The notes: generated from the letters alone by a model not told the origin. DNA of 64,000 nt from Vanilla planifolia (GCA_023846275.1 CM043877.1:16226607-16290606), one strand, 5' to 3'. Positions 1-11,330 are shown, counted from the stretch's first letter. Numbers and translations are program-made.

Positions 1-14
1 AATATGGTACACAT

Positions 15-1990
15 TTGTATTTAATATTACAGACTTTGAGAGGAAACCAATTATATGTCAAATTCTCAAAATGTGAATTTTGGTTATCCAAAGTAATTTT
101 CTTAGGACATGTTGTCAGTGTAGAAGGGATCTCTGTAGATCCACAAAAGATTTCGACTATCATAGATTGGCCAAGACCCACAACCGTGATTGAGGTCAGA
201 AGCTTCTTGAGATTGGCCAGATATTATAGGAAGTTTGTCGAGGGTTTTTCTCAGATTGTCACACTGTTAACCAATTTAACACGAAAGACAACAAACTTTG
301 AATGGGATGTAGCTTGTGAGAATAGCTTCCAAATACTGAAAGAGAAATTAACTACAGCTCCAATTCTAGCAGTGCCAGAAGGCACATAAGGTTATCAGAT
401 ATATAGTGATGTCTCATTGCAAGGGTTAGGTTGTGTATTGATGCAACATCAAAAGGTAATTACTTATGCATCTAAACAGCTTAATACATATGAAAAGAAT
501 TGTCCTATGCATGAAACTGGAGTTAGCAGCTATAATGTTTGCCTTAAAAATTTGGAGACATTACTTATATGGAGTTAAATATATGATTTTTACTAATCAT
601 TAGAGTTTAAAATGTCTCTTCACTTAAAAGGAATTAAATTTTGGGCAAAGAAGATGATTGAAATTTATTAAACATTATGATGTAGAAATCACATATCATC
701 TAGGTAAAGTAAAAATGGTGACAGATGCTCTTAATAGAAAAACTAATGTTAATAGCTTATTAACTACTACCCTAGAAGAAAAGCAATTGATCTTTGAGAT
801 GGATAAGTTGTAATTAGAATATGAAATATAAAGAAATACAATGTTACTAGCTCACCTATCTATAAAGCCAAATTGGTTGATGTCAATTAAAGATGATTAG
901 GCTGAAGACCCAAAATTACAGAAGATAATCCAAAGGGTCCATGAAGGATAAGCATCTGAATTTAAATTTGATTGGGGATGATCTACTCTGATTTCAAGAT
1001 AGATTATGTATACCAGTACATCAGCAACTCAGAGAAATGCTATTAAAAGAATCTCATAACTCTTACTATTCCATACATGTAGGAGAGAATAAAATATATC
1101 AAGAGCTAAGACAACAATACTGGTGGCCAGGATTGAAGAAAGATGTGGCTACTTGGGTTCAAAGTTTTTAATTTGTCATTAAGTCAAAAGAGAATAACAA
1201 AAACCTAGAGGATTACTACAGTCATTATTGATACTAGAATATAAATAAGAGAAAGTGACAATAGATTTTGTAGTTAAATCACCAAGATCACCTATAGGTC
1301 ATCATGTAATTTGGGTAATTATGGATAGGCTAACAAAAACTGCTCATTTTCTTGCTATAAAGACAACTTATTCTACTGAAAAATTAGCTCAAGAATATGT
1401 AACGCAAATTATCAGATTGCATGGGATACCAAAAGTTATTATCTCTGTTAGAGATCCTAAATTTACTTCTCACTTTTAGAAGAGTATACATCAAGTTTTT
1501 GGTATCAGTTTAAGATTTAGTACGACCTTCCATCTTTAAACAGATAGTCAATTAGAAAGAACTATAAAAACCTTGGAAGGTTTGCTGTGACTTTGTATTT
1601 TATATTTTGGAGGGGATTGAGAAAGTCACTTGTTGCTGGTAGAATTTGCCTATAATAACTGTTATCAATCCAACATTAGAATGGCTCCATACAAAGCACT
1701 TTATGGTAGGAAATGTTAATCACCTTTATGTTGGATTGAGGGGAAAGAAAGAAGTTTGATAGGTCCTGTATTTGTTGAAGAAGTAATTGAAAAGATCAAA
1801 ACTATTCAAGGAAGAATGAAAGCAGCCCTGGACAGACAAAAGAAATACTATGATGTCAAACATCGAATGATAAAATTTCAAGAGGTGGAGCATATATTTA
1901 TTAAAATAAGTCCAATAAAAGGTATCATAAGGTTTAGAAGGATAGAAAAATTAAAGCCTAAATTCATTGGTCCTTTTCAAATAAATTTAA
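15..1990 (+). pseudogene. Decayed Ty3/gypsy pol (RT C-terminus, RNase H, integrase)
   Basis: Translated pieces match the intact-looking pol at 39817-42294 in the same domain order. The RT thumb region ([10 protein letters not shown], then WPRPTT and [12 protein letters not shown]) lies at about 60-390, RNase H at about 390-760, the integrase zinc-binding region at about 1040-1200 (WWPGLKKDV), the integrase core at 1255-1640 and the C-terminal region ([19 protein letters not shown]) at 1756-1990. Many stops and frameshifts break it, for example a stop right after EGT at about 387. The second catalytic Asp of the integrase DDE triad is Val here (ISVRDPKF instead of ISDRDPKF). The 5' part lies outside the window and the 3' end stops abruptly at about 1985, inside the C-terminal domain. 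It is dead reverse-transcriptase polyprotein DNA, with no host function to be inferred. Confidence 0.9.
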
Positions 1991-2579
1991 TATATAAATT
2001 TAAATTAATTAATTAATTAATTAACCAACTAATTAATCAATTAATTTATTACTTAATCTCTTTACCTCCACTTAACACTTGTAGCGAACTACATTAGGCC
2101 ATTAGGAATCATTTTTTATAAATATTATTTATTTAAACATTTATTTAGTTTAATTAGAATATAGTATAATTAATTTTGTAAATTTTTAATTAATCTATCT
2201 TCCAAAAATTCTTTGATTATCTTCAGAAATTCATTCTCAATGAAATCTAATTGTTATTAAATTTTATTTTTCTTTAATTTATTTTTTATTTAAAATAGTG
2301 TTTCCTTCCAATAATTAATTTTTGTATTAATAACCATCTTCTTATTTCATGACAATTGCATATAATATCCTCTTCAAGTTAATTTTAGCCTAAACTTTTC
2401 TATAATCTCTACATTGTTGTCTAGTTTAATATTTTTTTAGTTATTTTTTAAAATTTATAAATTAATTCTATTTATATAATTAAATTATTATTAAAATTCA
2501 TATGCTATCATTCTTTTATTTTATCATCTAAACACCTTTGATTTTTATTGTTTGGCTTCTTCAAGTTGCAAATAAACTA
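1991..2579. other. AT-rich spacer without recognisable gene
   Basis: The stretch begins with a short ATTA/TTAA-rich simple sequence (about 1985-2050), directly where the upstream pol remnant loses similarity. The rest is AT-rich with no coding, RNA or clear repeat signal. It may be LTR debris. Confidence 0.5.
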
Positions 2580-3730
2580 TGTTCTCAATTTCTAGTACTG
2601 ATTGGGTGAAATATATTCAGGAAGATCAACTTCAAGTTGAAGAATGTCATAATTTGATTCAGAGAGTTAAGAAGGGTTGGGTATTTGAGTTTACCATTGA
2701 TGTGAATGTTGTAATATGATTTATGTCGATTGTGCATCCTTGCACACAATAATTAAGGAAATTATTACTGAGAAAAAGCTCACAATTGTAGATATTCCAT
2801 GCATTTAACTGGAAACAAAATGTATCCAAATTTGATATAAAGATATTGGTTGCCTATACTTAAGAAGATGTTATAGATTAGATCAGGAAATTTCTAGGTT
2901 TAGTAGCAAAATTCTAATGCATTGTTACATCCTTTAGTAATTTCAAAATTGAAGTGGAAATGTATTACTATGGATTTTGTTATGTGATTTTCTATATCAC
3001 CTTTAGGTCCTTACTTCATATGGGCAATAATTAATAGATTGATTAAATTAGCACACTTTTTAGCTATCAAAATAATTTATTCTTACAACAAATTGTTTGA
3101 TTCCATGGTATGCCAAAAGCATCATAAATAAAAATTCAAAGTTCACATACATTATTAGAAGAATGTTTATTAAGCTTTTGATACCTAACTGAGATTTAAC
3201 ATAATTTTTCACTCACAAATTGATGGGTTAATAGAGAGAATCATCAAAACCTTAAAAGATCTATTGAAATTTTATGCATTTGATTTTGGAGAAGATTCAA
3301 AGAGTCATCTATCTTCAATAAAATTTGCATAAAATAATAATTTTCATGCTAGGATTAGAAAGACTCTTTATAAAGCTCTACAAAAAAATGTCAATCTTTC
3401 TTATGCTGGTCTGAGGACAAATAAAAGAATTTGATTGGGCCATATTTTATAAATGAGATGATTAATAAAGTAAAATGTATCAAATAAAAAAATCTACATC
3501 ACCTAGAATAGACAATAGGAAAACTCTAATATTAGACATAGAAATGTAGAATTTTAAGAGGGTAAAATATTCTTATAAAAATTATTCCCTTAAAGGGGAT
3601 GATTAGACTTAGAAAAGCTATAAAATTGAGACCTAAGTATATTATGTTTTTCCAATCATAAAGAAGGTTAGTCAAGTTTCTTACAAATTAGCTTTATTAT
3701 CAACATTAGATAATGTTTATGATTTTGACA
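2580..3730 (+). pseudogene. Second decayed Ty3/gypsy pol fragment (integrase and C-terminal region)
   Basis: Frame-shifting translation gives integrase pieces in the right order. A MDFV-like core start is followed by SPLGPYFIWAI and INRLIKLAHFLAIK at about 2965-3080, then QIDG and ERIIKTLKDLL at about 3215-3270 (the region of the catalytic Glu), then a chromodomain-proximal stretch resembling [12 protein letters not shown] at about 3590-3700. It is far more diverged than the fragment at 15-1990 and repeats domains found there, so it is a separate element. Its C-terminal tail seems to resume at about 5570, after intervening sequence and a solo LTR. Confidence 0.75.
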
Positions 3731-4111
3731 TCTCAACCTTAATATGTTTAAGTATTATCTCTTTGGGTAGCTCCATCCTAACCAATATGAGTTTAATTCT
3801 TCTAAGAAGGGCTCTCAACATCATAAGATAATGAAATCTTATATAAACACTAAAATCACTATCTTAATAAGTAATATAAAATAATATTTTCCTTTACCCT
3901 TTCACTTAAAGCTTATCAAGAGCTATTCCTTATCTAATGATTTTTTCTCAGGATATCACTCAATGTTCACTCCTCACACTCTTCATCTTTAGTGTCATAA
4001 GCCCAATAACTTTCTTTTGGTTCTTCTTCAAACTACATTAGGTTAGTAAAGGGTCGATTATAAAACCAATTGTGATCATGATCTCACTATGTCAAGGTAT
4101 TGTTGCATTGG
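3731..4111. other. AT-rich sequence related to 5260-5450
   Basis: No gene is seen. The stretch from about 3840 (TATATAAAC followed by AAATCACT) to about 3990 resembles 5260-5440 in the same orientation, with words such as aagagctattcctt/aagaactattcttg in the same order. It could be an older small insertion or a degenerate direct duplication flanking the solo LTR. Confidence 0.35.
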
Positions 4112-4116
4112 GTTAC
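4112..4116. repeat. Target site duplication, left copy (GTTAC)
   Basis: GTTAC stands directly before the TGATGAGG terminus of the solo LTR and is repeated at 5199-5203 directly after its other terminus. Five bases is the normal duplication length for Ty3/gypsy and Copia integrases. Confidence 0.9.
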
Positions 4117-5198
4117 TGATGAGGACATCATGTTCGAGAAGGACTTTCGACGTCCAAGGACCAGGTCTTGTACAAAAAAACAAGGCCGAAATCACTATTC
4201 CTGCCACCGGCTGCCGCCTCCGCCGCAACCTCCGCCGCCACAGTGAACCGCCCGCCACCGTTTCGAACCGCTCGTGCCCAAACTGGATCCGGGTTTGCCC
4301 GAACCGCGGTGCATGAGTCCAGCCAGGTGCCTACCCAAGCTACCCACCAGATGACTCGCGACCTGTGACCCGCGCCGACCCACGCCAGCCCGCACCGACC
4401 CGCACCGCCGCCGCCGCCGCCGCCGTCGCCGCGCCTCCAGCCATCCGAAATTAGGGTTAGATAAATGAATGAACTTAATTTTCATTATTTTTCTCAGATT
4501 TTTAGGAGTCTGTTTGTAATTGTTAGGTGACTTTTAGTTTACCCATGTGTCTTTTAGTATTCCCATGTTATGAGTCAAAATGTCTTTTGTACCCTTATAG
4601 ATTCCTATATAAGGGAGAGTCCTCTTCTGTTGTAAGGGGGATAATGGATAGTTAATGCAAGCTTTTTTCTGAGTGTTCTTTGCTTCTATTCTGAGTTCGT
4701 GAGTGCTTTGAGTGTCTTTGGCATGCCGACTCGTCAAAGCTCTGATACTGGGAGGAGGGACGCGAGGTCCAAGTGGTGAGACGCCACTCCAGTCTATCAT
4801 CTTCCTTCACCGCTCAACCATCTCCAAGTTGAAATTTTTGTTTTCCTCGTCTTCCTTTTTACGAGTAATTTCCATTCCTAGATTATTAAGTTGTCTTCAA
4901 TATATTTTCATTCTGCGAAGTGCAACTTTTACTATAAATTATATTTTAAGTTCAACAGGTACTTAACCAATCTAAGTACTCTCTATTTCTGCGTGTTTGA
5001 AAGTATGTAGCCGTAGTCGATTTAGCGACTTCTTAGCCGCTATCGATCCTAAGTTTAGTTAGGATTCATTGGTTGGTGCCTTTTGCGTTCAACCCTCATC
5101 GTATCTAGGTGTGTGTCCCTTAGGGTGACGGCCCTGCTCTTTGTTGTGCATCAGTCACGAATTTTCTAACTAAGCAATTTTTGTCTAGTCCTACACCA
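4117..5198 (+). mobile_element. Solo LTR (family A), 1,082 bp
   Basis: The element begins TGATGAGGACATC and ends GTCCTACACCA, the TG...CA ends of an LTR, and is flanked by perfect 5-bp duplications GTTAC. No internal coding region or second LTR is present, so it is a solo LTR left by LTR-LTR recombination. A reverse-complement relative lies at 9626-10721. Sense direction is inferred from a TATA-like box at 4605-4614 followed by a CT-rich start region. The GC-rich part at 4200-4440 contains one unit of the short repeat that is expanded in the other copy. Short open frames here are by-products of GC-rich repeats. Confidence 0.88.
4605..4614 (+). promoter_or_regulatory. TATA-like box of the solo LTR
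   Basis: CTATATAAGG lies about 490 bp inside the LTR and is followed by a pyrimidine-rich stretch suitable for transcription start. The inverted copy keeps a decayed version (ttatataggag on the + strand at about 10204). This is sequence inference only. Confidence 0.5.
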
Positions 5199-5203
5199 GT
5201 TAC
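5199..5203. repeat. Target site duplication, right copy (GTTAC)
   Basis: Exact match to 4112-4116, directly after the CA end of the solo LTR. Confidence 0.9.
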
Positions 5204-5569
5204 CATATCCCAATCCAAGCAAGTTTTGTCTATTTCAAAGGATCCTTGAATACCTTAAGACCATCACATATTATATAAATATTAATATCACTCTCTCAAT
5301 AACCAATATGAGATATTTTATCTCTATATCTCTATACCTAGAAACTTACTAAGAACTATTCTTGTTTAATAATTTTTCTCTCATGACACCACATGACATT
5401 AACTCCTTTTTCTCTTTTGTCTTAAATGTCACAATGATGTTTACCACATGTCATCATTAAGTAAGTATATTCTAAGCTTATCTCACATCTTCTATTATGA
5501 CTTAGAGAATAAAATATGATGCAACAAAAAATGTCTTATTCGAAGAGACCAATCTAAATACTAGATAAG
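5204..5569. other. AT-rich spacer
   Basis: No gene. The part at 5260-5450 resembles 3840-3990 in direct orientation. The stretch lies between two pieces of one decayed pol gene and is therefore probably inserted repeat DNA. Confidence 0.35.
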
Positions 5570-5727
5570 TAAAGAAAGATATTAAGGAAAAAGTAATTCC
5601 CATGATAAAAGTGTTATTGTATAATCAAATTGGAAGAAAAGTTACTTGGAAGGTTAAAGTTGATATAGGAAGCTAGTCTTTAGAGCTCGTTTAAATTATA
5701 GATAAAAGTTTTATATGGTAGGAAGAT
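5570..5727 (+). pseudogene. Decayed pol C-terminus (chromodomain tail) and polypurine tract region
   Basis: The translation IKEKVIPMIKVL, then KVTWKVK, matches the chromodomain tail of the pol at 39817-42294 ([13 protein letters not shown]). Unlike the young copies, this old copy still has the conserved Trp after the Thr. It is followed by a purine-rich stretch (ggtaggaagat) corresponding to the polypurine tract, then by an LTR start. It probably continues the fragment at 2580-3730. Confidence 0.65.
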
Positions 5728-8414
5728 TAAAATATCCTAAATTAATATTTTATAACTGCATATTTTAAGTTATGTCATATGGTAGTTTGATTATTGAGTT
5801 AATGTTTTGAACTTATTTAAGTAAAATAAAATATTAATATTTAAGGCACATTTCATACGACATCAAATAGTGCCTCAAAATTGATGACAAGCATTTTTTT
5901 AAGAAGAGCTCATCATGAGAAATCTGTTGGTACATAATTTGTAATTTTTAGAAGTCATTTGAAGTTATTGTAAACTATTTGAAGAAAAGGGATTTAAAAT
6001 AATTATATTTGTTTTTATATTTAATAGTACTTAATTCCTTACCAATTTTTTTTAAAAGCTTAAGAAATATTGGTCATCTTCTTAGAGTGTTAAATGTTGT
6101 CTTGGGATACAAAAATGAAGTGTCTTTCCTAACATGTTAAGCATCTTGTTAGAAGGGAAACCATCAACTTAAGGAATTAGCTACAAAATAAGAAAATGTT
6201 GTAGAAAGTAAAACTTGCTTGAGTGTCTTCTTTGGCTTGTAAAGAATTTCTTCAATTTGGTTTTATTAGTGTTCCAACTAGAATTAGAGGTGAAGGGGAA
6301 AAGGAGGTGTTGTCTTGAGCAAGAGAGTTGAAATCTAAATTTAAGGATGAGAGAGAAAGCCTTGAGGTTGCTTCTTTTAGAAGTTAGGAGGTAGGATTCT
6401 TGTAGGCTAAAACAAATAAGTAATATCAACGAAAATTAAAGTTTCTTATAAAGTATAGCAAGACCTTTGAAAAAAACCATTGGAAAAGTTATTTAAGCAT
6501 GAGTGCTTTAAAGGGTTTGCATGAGATTTCATTAAGCCTTATTGCATGTCTTGCTTTAATTATTGTCTAGCTTATATGTATGTGAGAAATGTAAATTTTG
6601 AGAATAGTTTGAATTTTTCTTAAAGGTTCTATAAGAGATTTCCTCATGTTGCTACTCTTATTTCTTTTTGGTGCTATCCAACATATGTTATTTTTAGAAA
6701 AATCTATTTTGTAGCTTTAATGCTTGGTTTTTATTAATCATAAGTTGGCGATTAGCTCCCATTCCTTGACTTCTTGTTGATTTGAGGGATTGTGATTGTT
6801 TTTTTTTTCTAAACTCTTGATTTGAAATTCCTTCAAGTTTAATTTGAGGATTTTGACAATTTGGAAACTATGAAATGTGGAATTTTTTATTCCTTAAGAA
6901 AAATAAGAATTTGAGAACATATAGTGTAGAAAGTTGTGTTTTTTAATGAATTATGCACAATTTGATTGTGTATGAAGTGAAATGAAAGAGGAAAAAGTAA
7001 AGAGCATCATTATAGAGTAACCAAGTAAGAAATTAAAATAAATATGTTTTAAGTAATAATTATTATTTATTCATGAGTATTTATTTGAGAATTTTAGTAT
7101 GACATTATTTGATATGTGCATATATATTCTAATAATACATTCATACTTATTATTATCACATGTCATATGAAATGAGAAAATATTTGTATTTATGCAATAC
7201 ACTTGATTATATGTGTACTAGAGCATAATTATAAAAAAATGCTAAAGAACAAAAAAAGAGAAGTAATAAGAAATAAGAACATGCTGTATTAGTCTTATGA
7301 AGTATGATATGGCATGATGATATAACATGTTATGAGAAATGATTATACTTTTCTTAGTGACATTATTCCACATCTATCATATGTGATGAGTTGTGTTCTA
7401 CTACCATTAATATTTTTTAAAGGGCTTAATGAGTGAATTGAAATAAGACCTCCATCTTTGCCATCACTAATACTAGGTATATGACTTGATAAGCTAAGTA
7501 TCAATATTACCAGCACTTTGTGTAGGGCTAGATGAGTAAAGATGATTTGATATTGCTATTGCTAACAATTTGTGAAGGGTTGATAAGCTAAGAGGATATG
7601 ATATTACTATCATTAGCATTTTTGTAGGCCTAGATGAGCATAGATGATGTGATACTACTATCACTATGGATTAGATAAGAGGAAATGATATGACAAACCT
7701 ATGACCTACAATATGAATATAAGACAATGAGATTCCAAATATATATGAGATGTGAGGAGTATTGTAGAGTTGGTAATAATGCTCATTTAAGGAAAATAAA
7801 ATCCTTATTTTGCAGAATATGAGAAATAATTAAATAATAATAAGAAAAATATTATTGTATGAAAAAATCATGATATGTTCTTATAAATCATGGCATAAGA
7901 ATGAACAAGAAATACGTCATACATCATTGAGACTAATGCATGCTTTCACTTGTGTACTTTATTGATGTAATGCATTTGTTATTGCACTTTTATTATTATG
8001 TGTTAATCTTTTTATTACATTGTGCATTGAATCGTGCTTGTAGCTACACTTTATATATTGAGCTTTGTGAAGCCATCTACTTACATTACAAGTCAGGCCA
8101 TAGATGTAGATAGAGCCAGAGAATATATTAGAAATTGAGATAGTTCTTGAAAGAGAACTATATGGTGAATTGTATGGGATATTTCTTTGCATGCATTTTA
8201 TAGTATAAGGGCTATTTTTGGATGTTGAATTTGTAGTCTTTTCTTGTGTTTTGTTATGGTTTTATATTGGTTTGAAAAATGGTTTTGAAAAGTTCTTAAT
8301 TATCATTATCACTTAAGTGCTCTTTAGTGTTCTCAATTTTTTTGTTTACTCTAATGTTTTCTCATTATGCCATTTTATATATTAACAAAAAAAAAGATAG
8401 GCAGGGGCATGACA
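5728..8414 (+). mobile_element. Old 3' LTR of the + strand gypsy element
   Basis: The start (taaaatatcc after ggtaggaagat) is a mutated form of the family start TGTAACATCC behind a polypurine tract. The end, ggcaggggcatgaca at 8400-8414, matches the family end GGGGGCTTGACA. At about 2.7 kb it is slightly longer than the 2.25-kb LTRs of the young array. It contains degenerate short tandem repeats (7440-7690) and no gene. Boundaries are by eye. Confidence 0.55.
7440..7690. repeat. Degenerate ~45-50 bp tandem repeat inside an LTR
   Basis: Four to five imperfect units share the pattern gatgag/gataag...gatat...actatcattagca...tttgtaggg, beginning near 7483, 7529, 7580 and 7627. The young LTRs carry similar short internal repeats at the matching relative place, as do other LTR-like stretches here. 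Confidence 0.5.
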
Positions 8415-9620
8415 TGTACTCCTGACTAGGCCATATTACTAAACTTGATGCTTGATCCTTCTTATATCAAACTTCTAATGGAACCCTAGACTTGGGGTAA
8501 GCTTTAAGAGGATGTGTCCAACATGGATGCTCTAAATTTAAAAAACTAGAAAATTTTGCATTTCAACGCCCAACTCTTTTAAAAGAGGGAAGTTTTGGCT
8601 AAAATTTCTTTTATTAGCTAGTAAATGAGAGTTGTAATTTTGTTCTTGAGGAATCTAAACTAGATTTACATGGTTATACAGTTTGAGAAGCAATTAAGCT
8701 AGTGTTTGATAGGCTTTAAGAGTTGAATCTTTGTGTCTACTATGGCATTAACATGATTAACATTTATTTGGGTGTCATTGAACACTCTTAGGGACTTAAC
8801 GTGTAGCCCCATAGCAAACTTGAGACCAATAATCAAGACTTTATACTTAGCTTGATTGTTTGTGATAGGAAAGATAATTATGATGGCAAATTTCAGCTTC
8901 ACTTATTTTAGTCTAAGAAAAATAAGACCAATGCCACAATAATCTTTGTTAGAAGCACTATCAATGTATGTTTTTAAAAGTTCTCAAGAAAATTGGAGAC
9001 AAAAAAAAGAGTTTTCTTCATTATTAAATTAGCTAGAACTTGAGACTTTAATGATGAATAAGAAACGAACTTAAGTTCAAACTCATTTAGCTCCATTACT
9101 ATTATAAATCATCTTAACATTTTTGTGGACTTAACAATGTAACTAAAAGATTTATTAGTTACAAAATTAATGATGTGAGCTTGGACATACTAGTACAGTT
9201 GATGAGTTGACATGAGCAAAGGTAGGCTAACTTCTCAAGAGGTGAATACCTTAGCATTGCATCCTTTAAATTATGAGAAACATAACATGTTGAATTTTTA
9301 ACTCCATTATCTTCTCAAATTAGAATAAAATTGATGCTTGAACTTAAACCAAGGAGATAAATATGAACCACTAAACTTGAAAAGCCTTTCTAGAATCATT
9401 AGCTCATTTAACTTTTGACTTATTATGGAGCAACTTGAAAAAGTAATATGATTCATTTTTAGACTAGGAGATAAAGTGATTGAGTTTGGTAGTCTTTCTA
9501 ACTAGATATCTAACATCTTAATGAGTCTCTGAAAAAGGCATGTTTATCAAATCCTTTACCTTTGTTGGATTAACCTAGATTCCTTACTTTGAGATTATGA
9601 AGTAAAAAAACCTTCTAAAG
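8415..9620 (-). pseudogene. Decayed Tat-type Ty3/gypsy pol: RNase H and second (archaeal-type) RNase H
   Basis: On the - strand, read from 9620 down, degraded pieces follow the Tat-lineage order. The RT-RNase H connection (MLDI..LERLPNSI, the place of DVQSLTGR..ALNRFIS) is at about 9510-9450, the RNase H region at about 9300-9060, and a clearer block with FPITNNQAKYKVLIIGLKFA followed by SLRVFNDTQINVNHVN at 8900-8740. The last block matches the second RNase H module of Tat/Athila-like elements (TNNxAEYEALIxGLxLA, then SDSQLVVNQV). Stops and frameshifts are frequent. It continues the RT fragment at 10727-11330 on the far side of the inserted solo LTR. The 8415-8690 part is probably linker or integrase-side DNA. 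Confidence 0.7.
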
Positions 9621-9625
9621 GAAGC
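9621..9625. repeat. Target site duplication, left copy (GAAGC)
   Basis: GAAGC directly precedes the TGATGTAGG terminus and recurs at 10722-10726 after the CATCA terminus. Confidence 0.9.
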
Positions 9626-10638
9626 TGATGTAGGACTAGACGGAAATTGCTTAGTTAGAAAATTCGTGACTGATGCACAACAAAGAGCAGGGTCGTCATC
9701 CTAAGGGACACACACCTAGATACGATGAGGATTGAACGCAAAAGGCACCAACCAATGAATCCTCACTAAACTTAGGATCGTTAGCGGCTAAGAAGTCGCT
9801 AAATCGATTACGGCTACACACTTTCAAACACGCAGAAATAGGGAGTACTTAGATGGGTTAAGTACCAGTTGAATTTAAAATATAATTTATAGTAAAAGTT
9901 GTACTTCGCAAAATGAAAATATATTGAAGACAAATTAATAATCTAGGAATGGAAATTACTCGTAAAAAGGAAGACGAGGAAAAACCAAAAATTTTAACTT
10001 GAAGATGGTTGAGCGATGAAGGAAGATGATAGACTGGAGTGGCGTCTCACCACTTGGACCTCGCGTCCCTCCTCCCAGTATCAGAGCTTTGACGAGTCAG
10101 CATGCCAAAGACACTCAGAGCACTCACGAACTCAGAATGGAAGCAAAGAATACTCAAAAGCTTGCATTAATATCCAATCTCTCTTACAACAGAAGAGGGC
10201 TCCCTTTATATAGGAGTCCATAAGGGTACAAAAGACATTTGACTCATAACATGGGAATACTAAAGGACACATGGGTAAATTAAAAGGCACATAAAAGTTA
10301 CAAATAGACTCCTAAAAATCTGAGAAAAATAATGAAAATTCATGCATTTATCCCTAATTTCGGATGGCTGGAGGCGCGGCGACGGCGGCGGCGGTGCGGG
10401 TCGGTGCGGGCCGGCGTGACTCGGCGCGGGCTGGCGTGGGTCAGCGCGGGTCACAGTTCGCGGGTCTGGCGTGGGTCGGCGCGGGTCACAGTTCGCAGGT
10501 CTGGCGTGGGTCGGCGCGGGCTGGCGTGGGTCGGCGCGGGTCACAGTTCGCGGGTCATCCGGATGGCTGGAGGCGCGCCGACAGCGGAGGCTGCGGCGGA
10601 GGCGGCAGGCGGTGGCATGAATAGTGATTTTGGCCTTG

Positions 10639-10670
<32 letters not shown>

Positions 10671-10721
10671 GACCTGGTCCTTGGGCGTCGAAAGTCCTTC
10701 TCGAACATGATGTCCTCATCA
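9626..10721 (-). mobile_element. Solo LTR (family A), 1,096 bp, inverted relative to 4117-5198
   Basis: Its + strand starts TGATGTAGGACTAG and ends GTCCTCATCA, the reverse complement of the ends of the copy at 4117-5198, with perfect 5-bp duplications GAAGC. It sits inside the Tat-type pol, between RT and RNase H, so it inserted after that element. Length differences from the other copy come mainly from an expanded GC-rich repeat (10432-10556) and a T-tract of about 30 bases at 10637-10667. No internal region is present. Confidence 0.9.
10432..10556. repeat. GC-rich 35-bp minisatellite in the solo LTR
   Basis: Units start TGGCGTGGGTC at 10432, 10467 and 10502 (35-bp spacing), then 10522 (a 20-bp short unit), ending at about 10556. 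The copy at 4117-5198 has roughly one unit. Open frames through it (Pro/Arg/Thr-rich) are a by-product of composition and are not called as genes. Confidence 0.85.
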
Positions 10722-10726
10722 GAAGC
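10722..10726. repeat. Target site duplication, right copy (GAAGC)
   Basis: Exact match to 9621-9625. Confidence 0.9.
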
Positions 10727-11330
10727 ACTAGAGTTTCACTTCAAAGGATTTAGCATATTGAACTTTATGCATGTCTTAATGGTCTCTTTGAGATCATGTA
10801 AATTAGCCTTGAAGGATATGCTTTTCATCAAGAGGTTATCTACATGGGCTTCTAGATTCTTTCTTCTTGGCAGATGAAAGAAATCATCCATTTGTAAGTA
10901 CCTTTAGTATTCTTCAAACAAAAATTGCATGATAGTATACCAAATATTCCAAAGGTAGTGAAGTAGGTTCACAAGAATGTCAATTCTAAGGAAAGGGTAG
11001 GAGTCCTTTAGGTTTGTGGAATTAAGATCTATAGAATCCATACACATGTGCCACTTATAGTTTCTTTTTTTTAATAAGAACTACATTAGTAAGCCAATCA
11101 ACATATAAGTCAAACATGATGAAGTTAGCCTCAAGAAGCTTAAAAATTTCTTCTTTACCAACATATTGTTCTTCAATGCTAAAGCATGCTTCTTTTGGCA
11201 AACTATTGGGAGCTTAGGATTTATATTCAAGAAATATTGTGAAACAAAACAACCTATCCTAAGAATATCTGAAGGTGTTTAGGCAAAGACATAAACATAC
11301 TCAGTCAAAGCATTTAAGATAATTGCCATT
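10727..11330 (-). pseudogene. Decayed Tat-type Ty3/gypsy reverse transcriptase
   Basis: Read from 11330 downwards on the - strand, the pieces follow Tat-lineage RT order. A stretch resembling the DIPGIDPxVxxHxLN entry motif is at about 11280-11230. It is followed by LLEANFIMFDLYVDWLTNVV and KWHMCMDSIDLN (matching PDWLANVVLVKK and KWRMCVDFTDLN), DSYPFLRIDILV (matching DSFPLPRIDxLVD), and near the solo LTR HVDNLLMKS (matching the YVDDMLVKS active-site block, with the second Asp now Asn). Several stops occur. The gene is interrupted at 10721 by the solo LTR and resumes at 9620. Confidence 0.75.

Noticed and set aside
4195-4485. Arg/Gly-rich 96-residue frame
   Set aside because: Part of the GC-rich segment of the other solo LTR; same reason as above.
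10260-10877. Pro/Arg/Thr-rich and Gly/Arg-rich frames of 86-181 residues
   Set aside because: They run through the GC-rich repeat and poly-T tract of a solo LTR and are not conserved between the two LTR copies.
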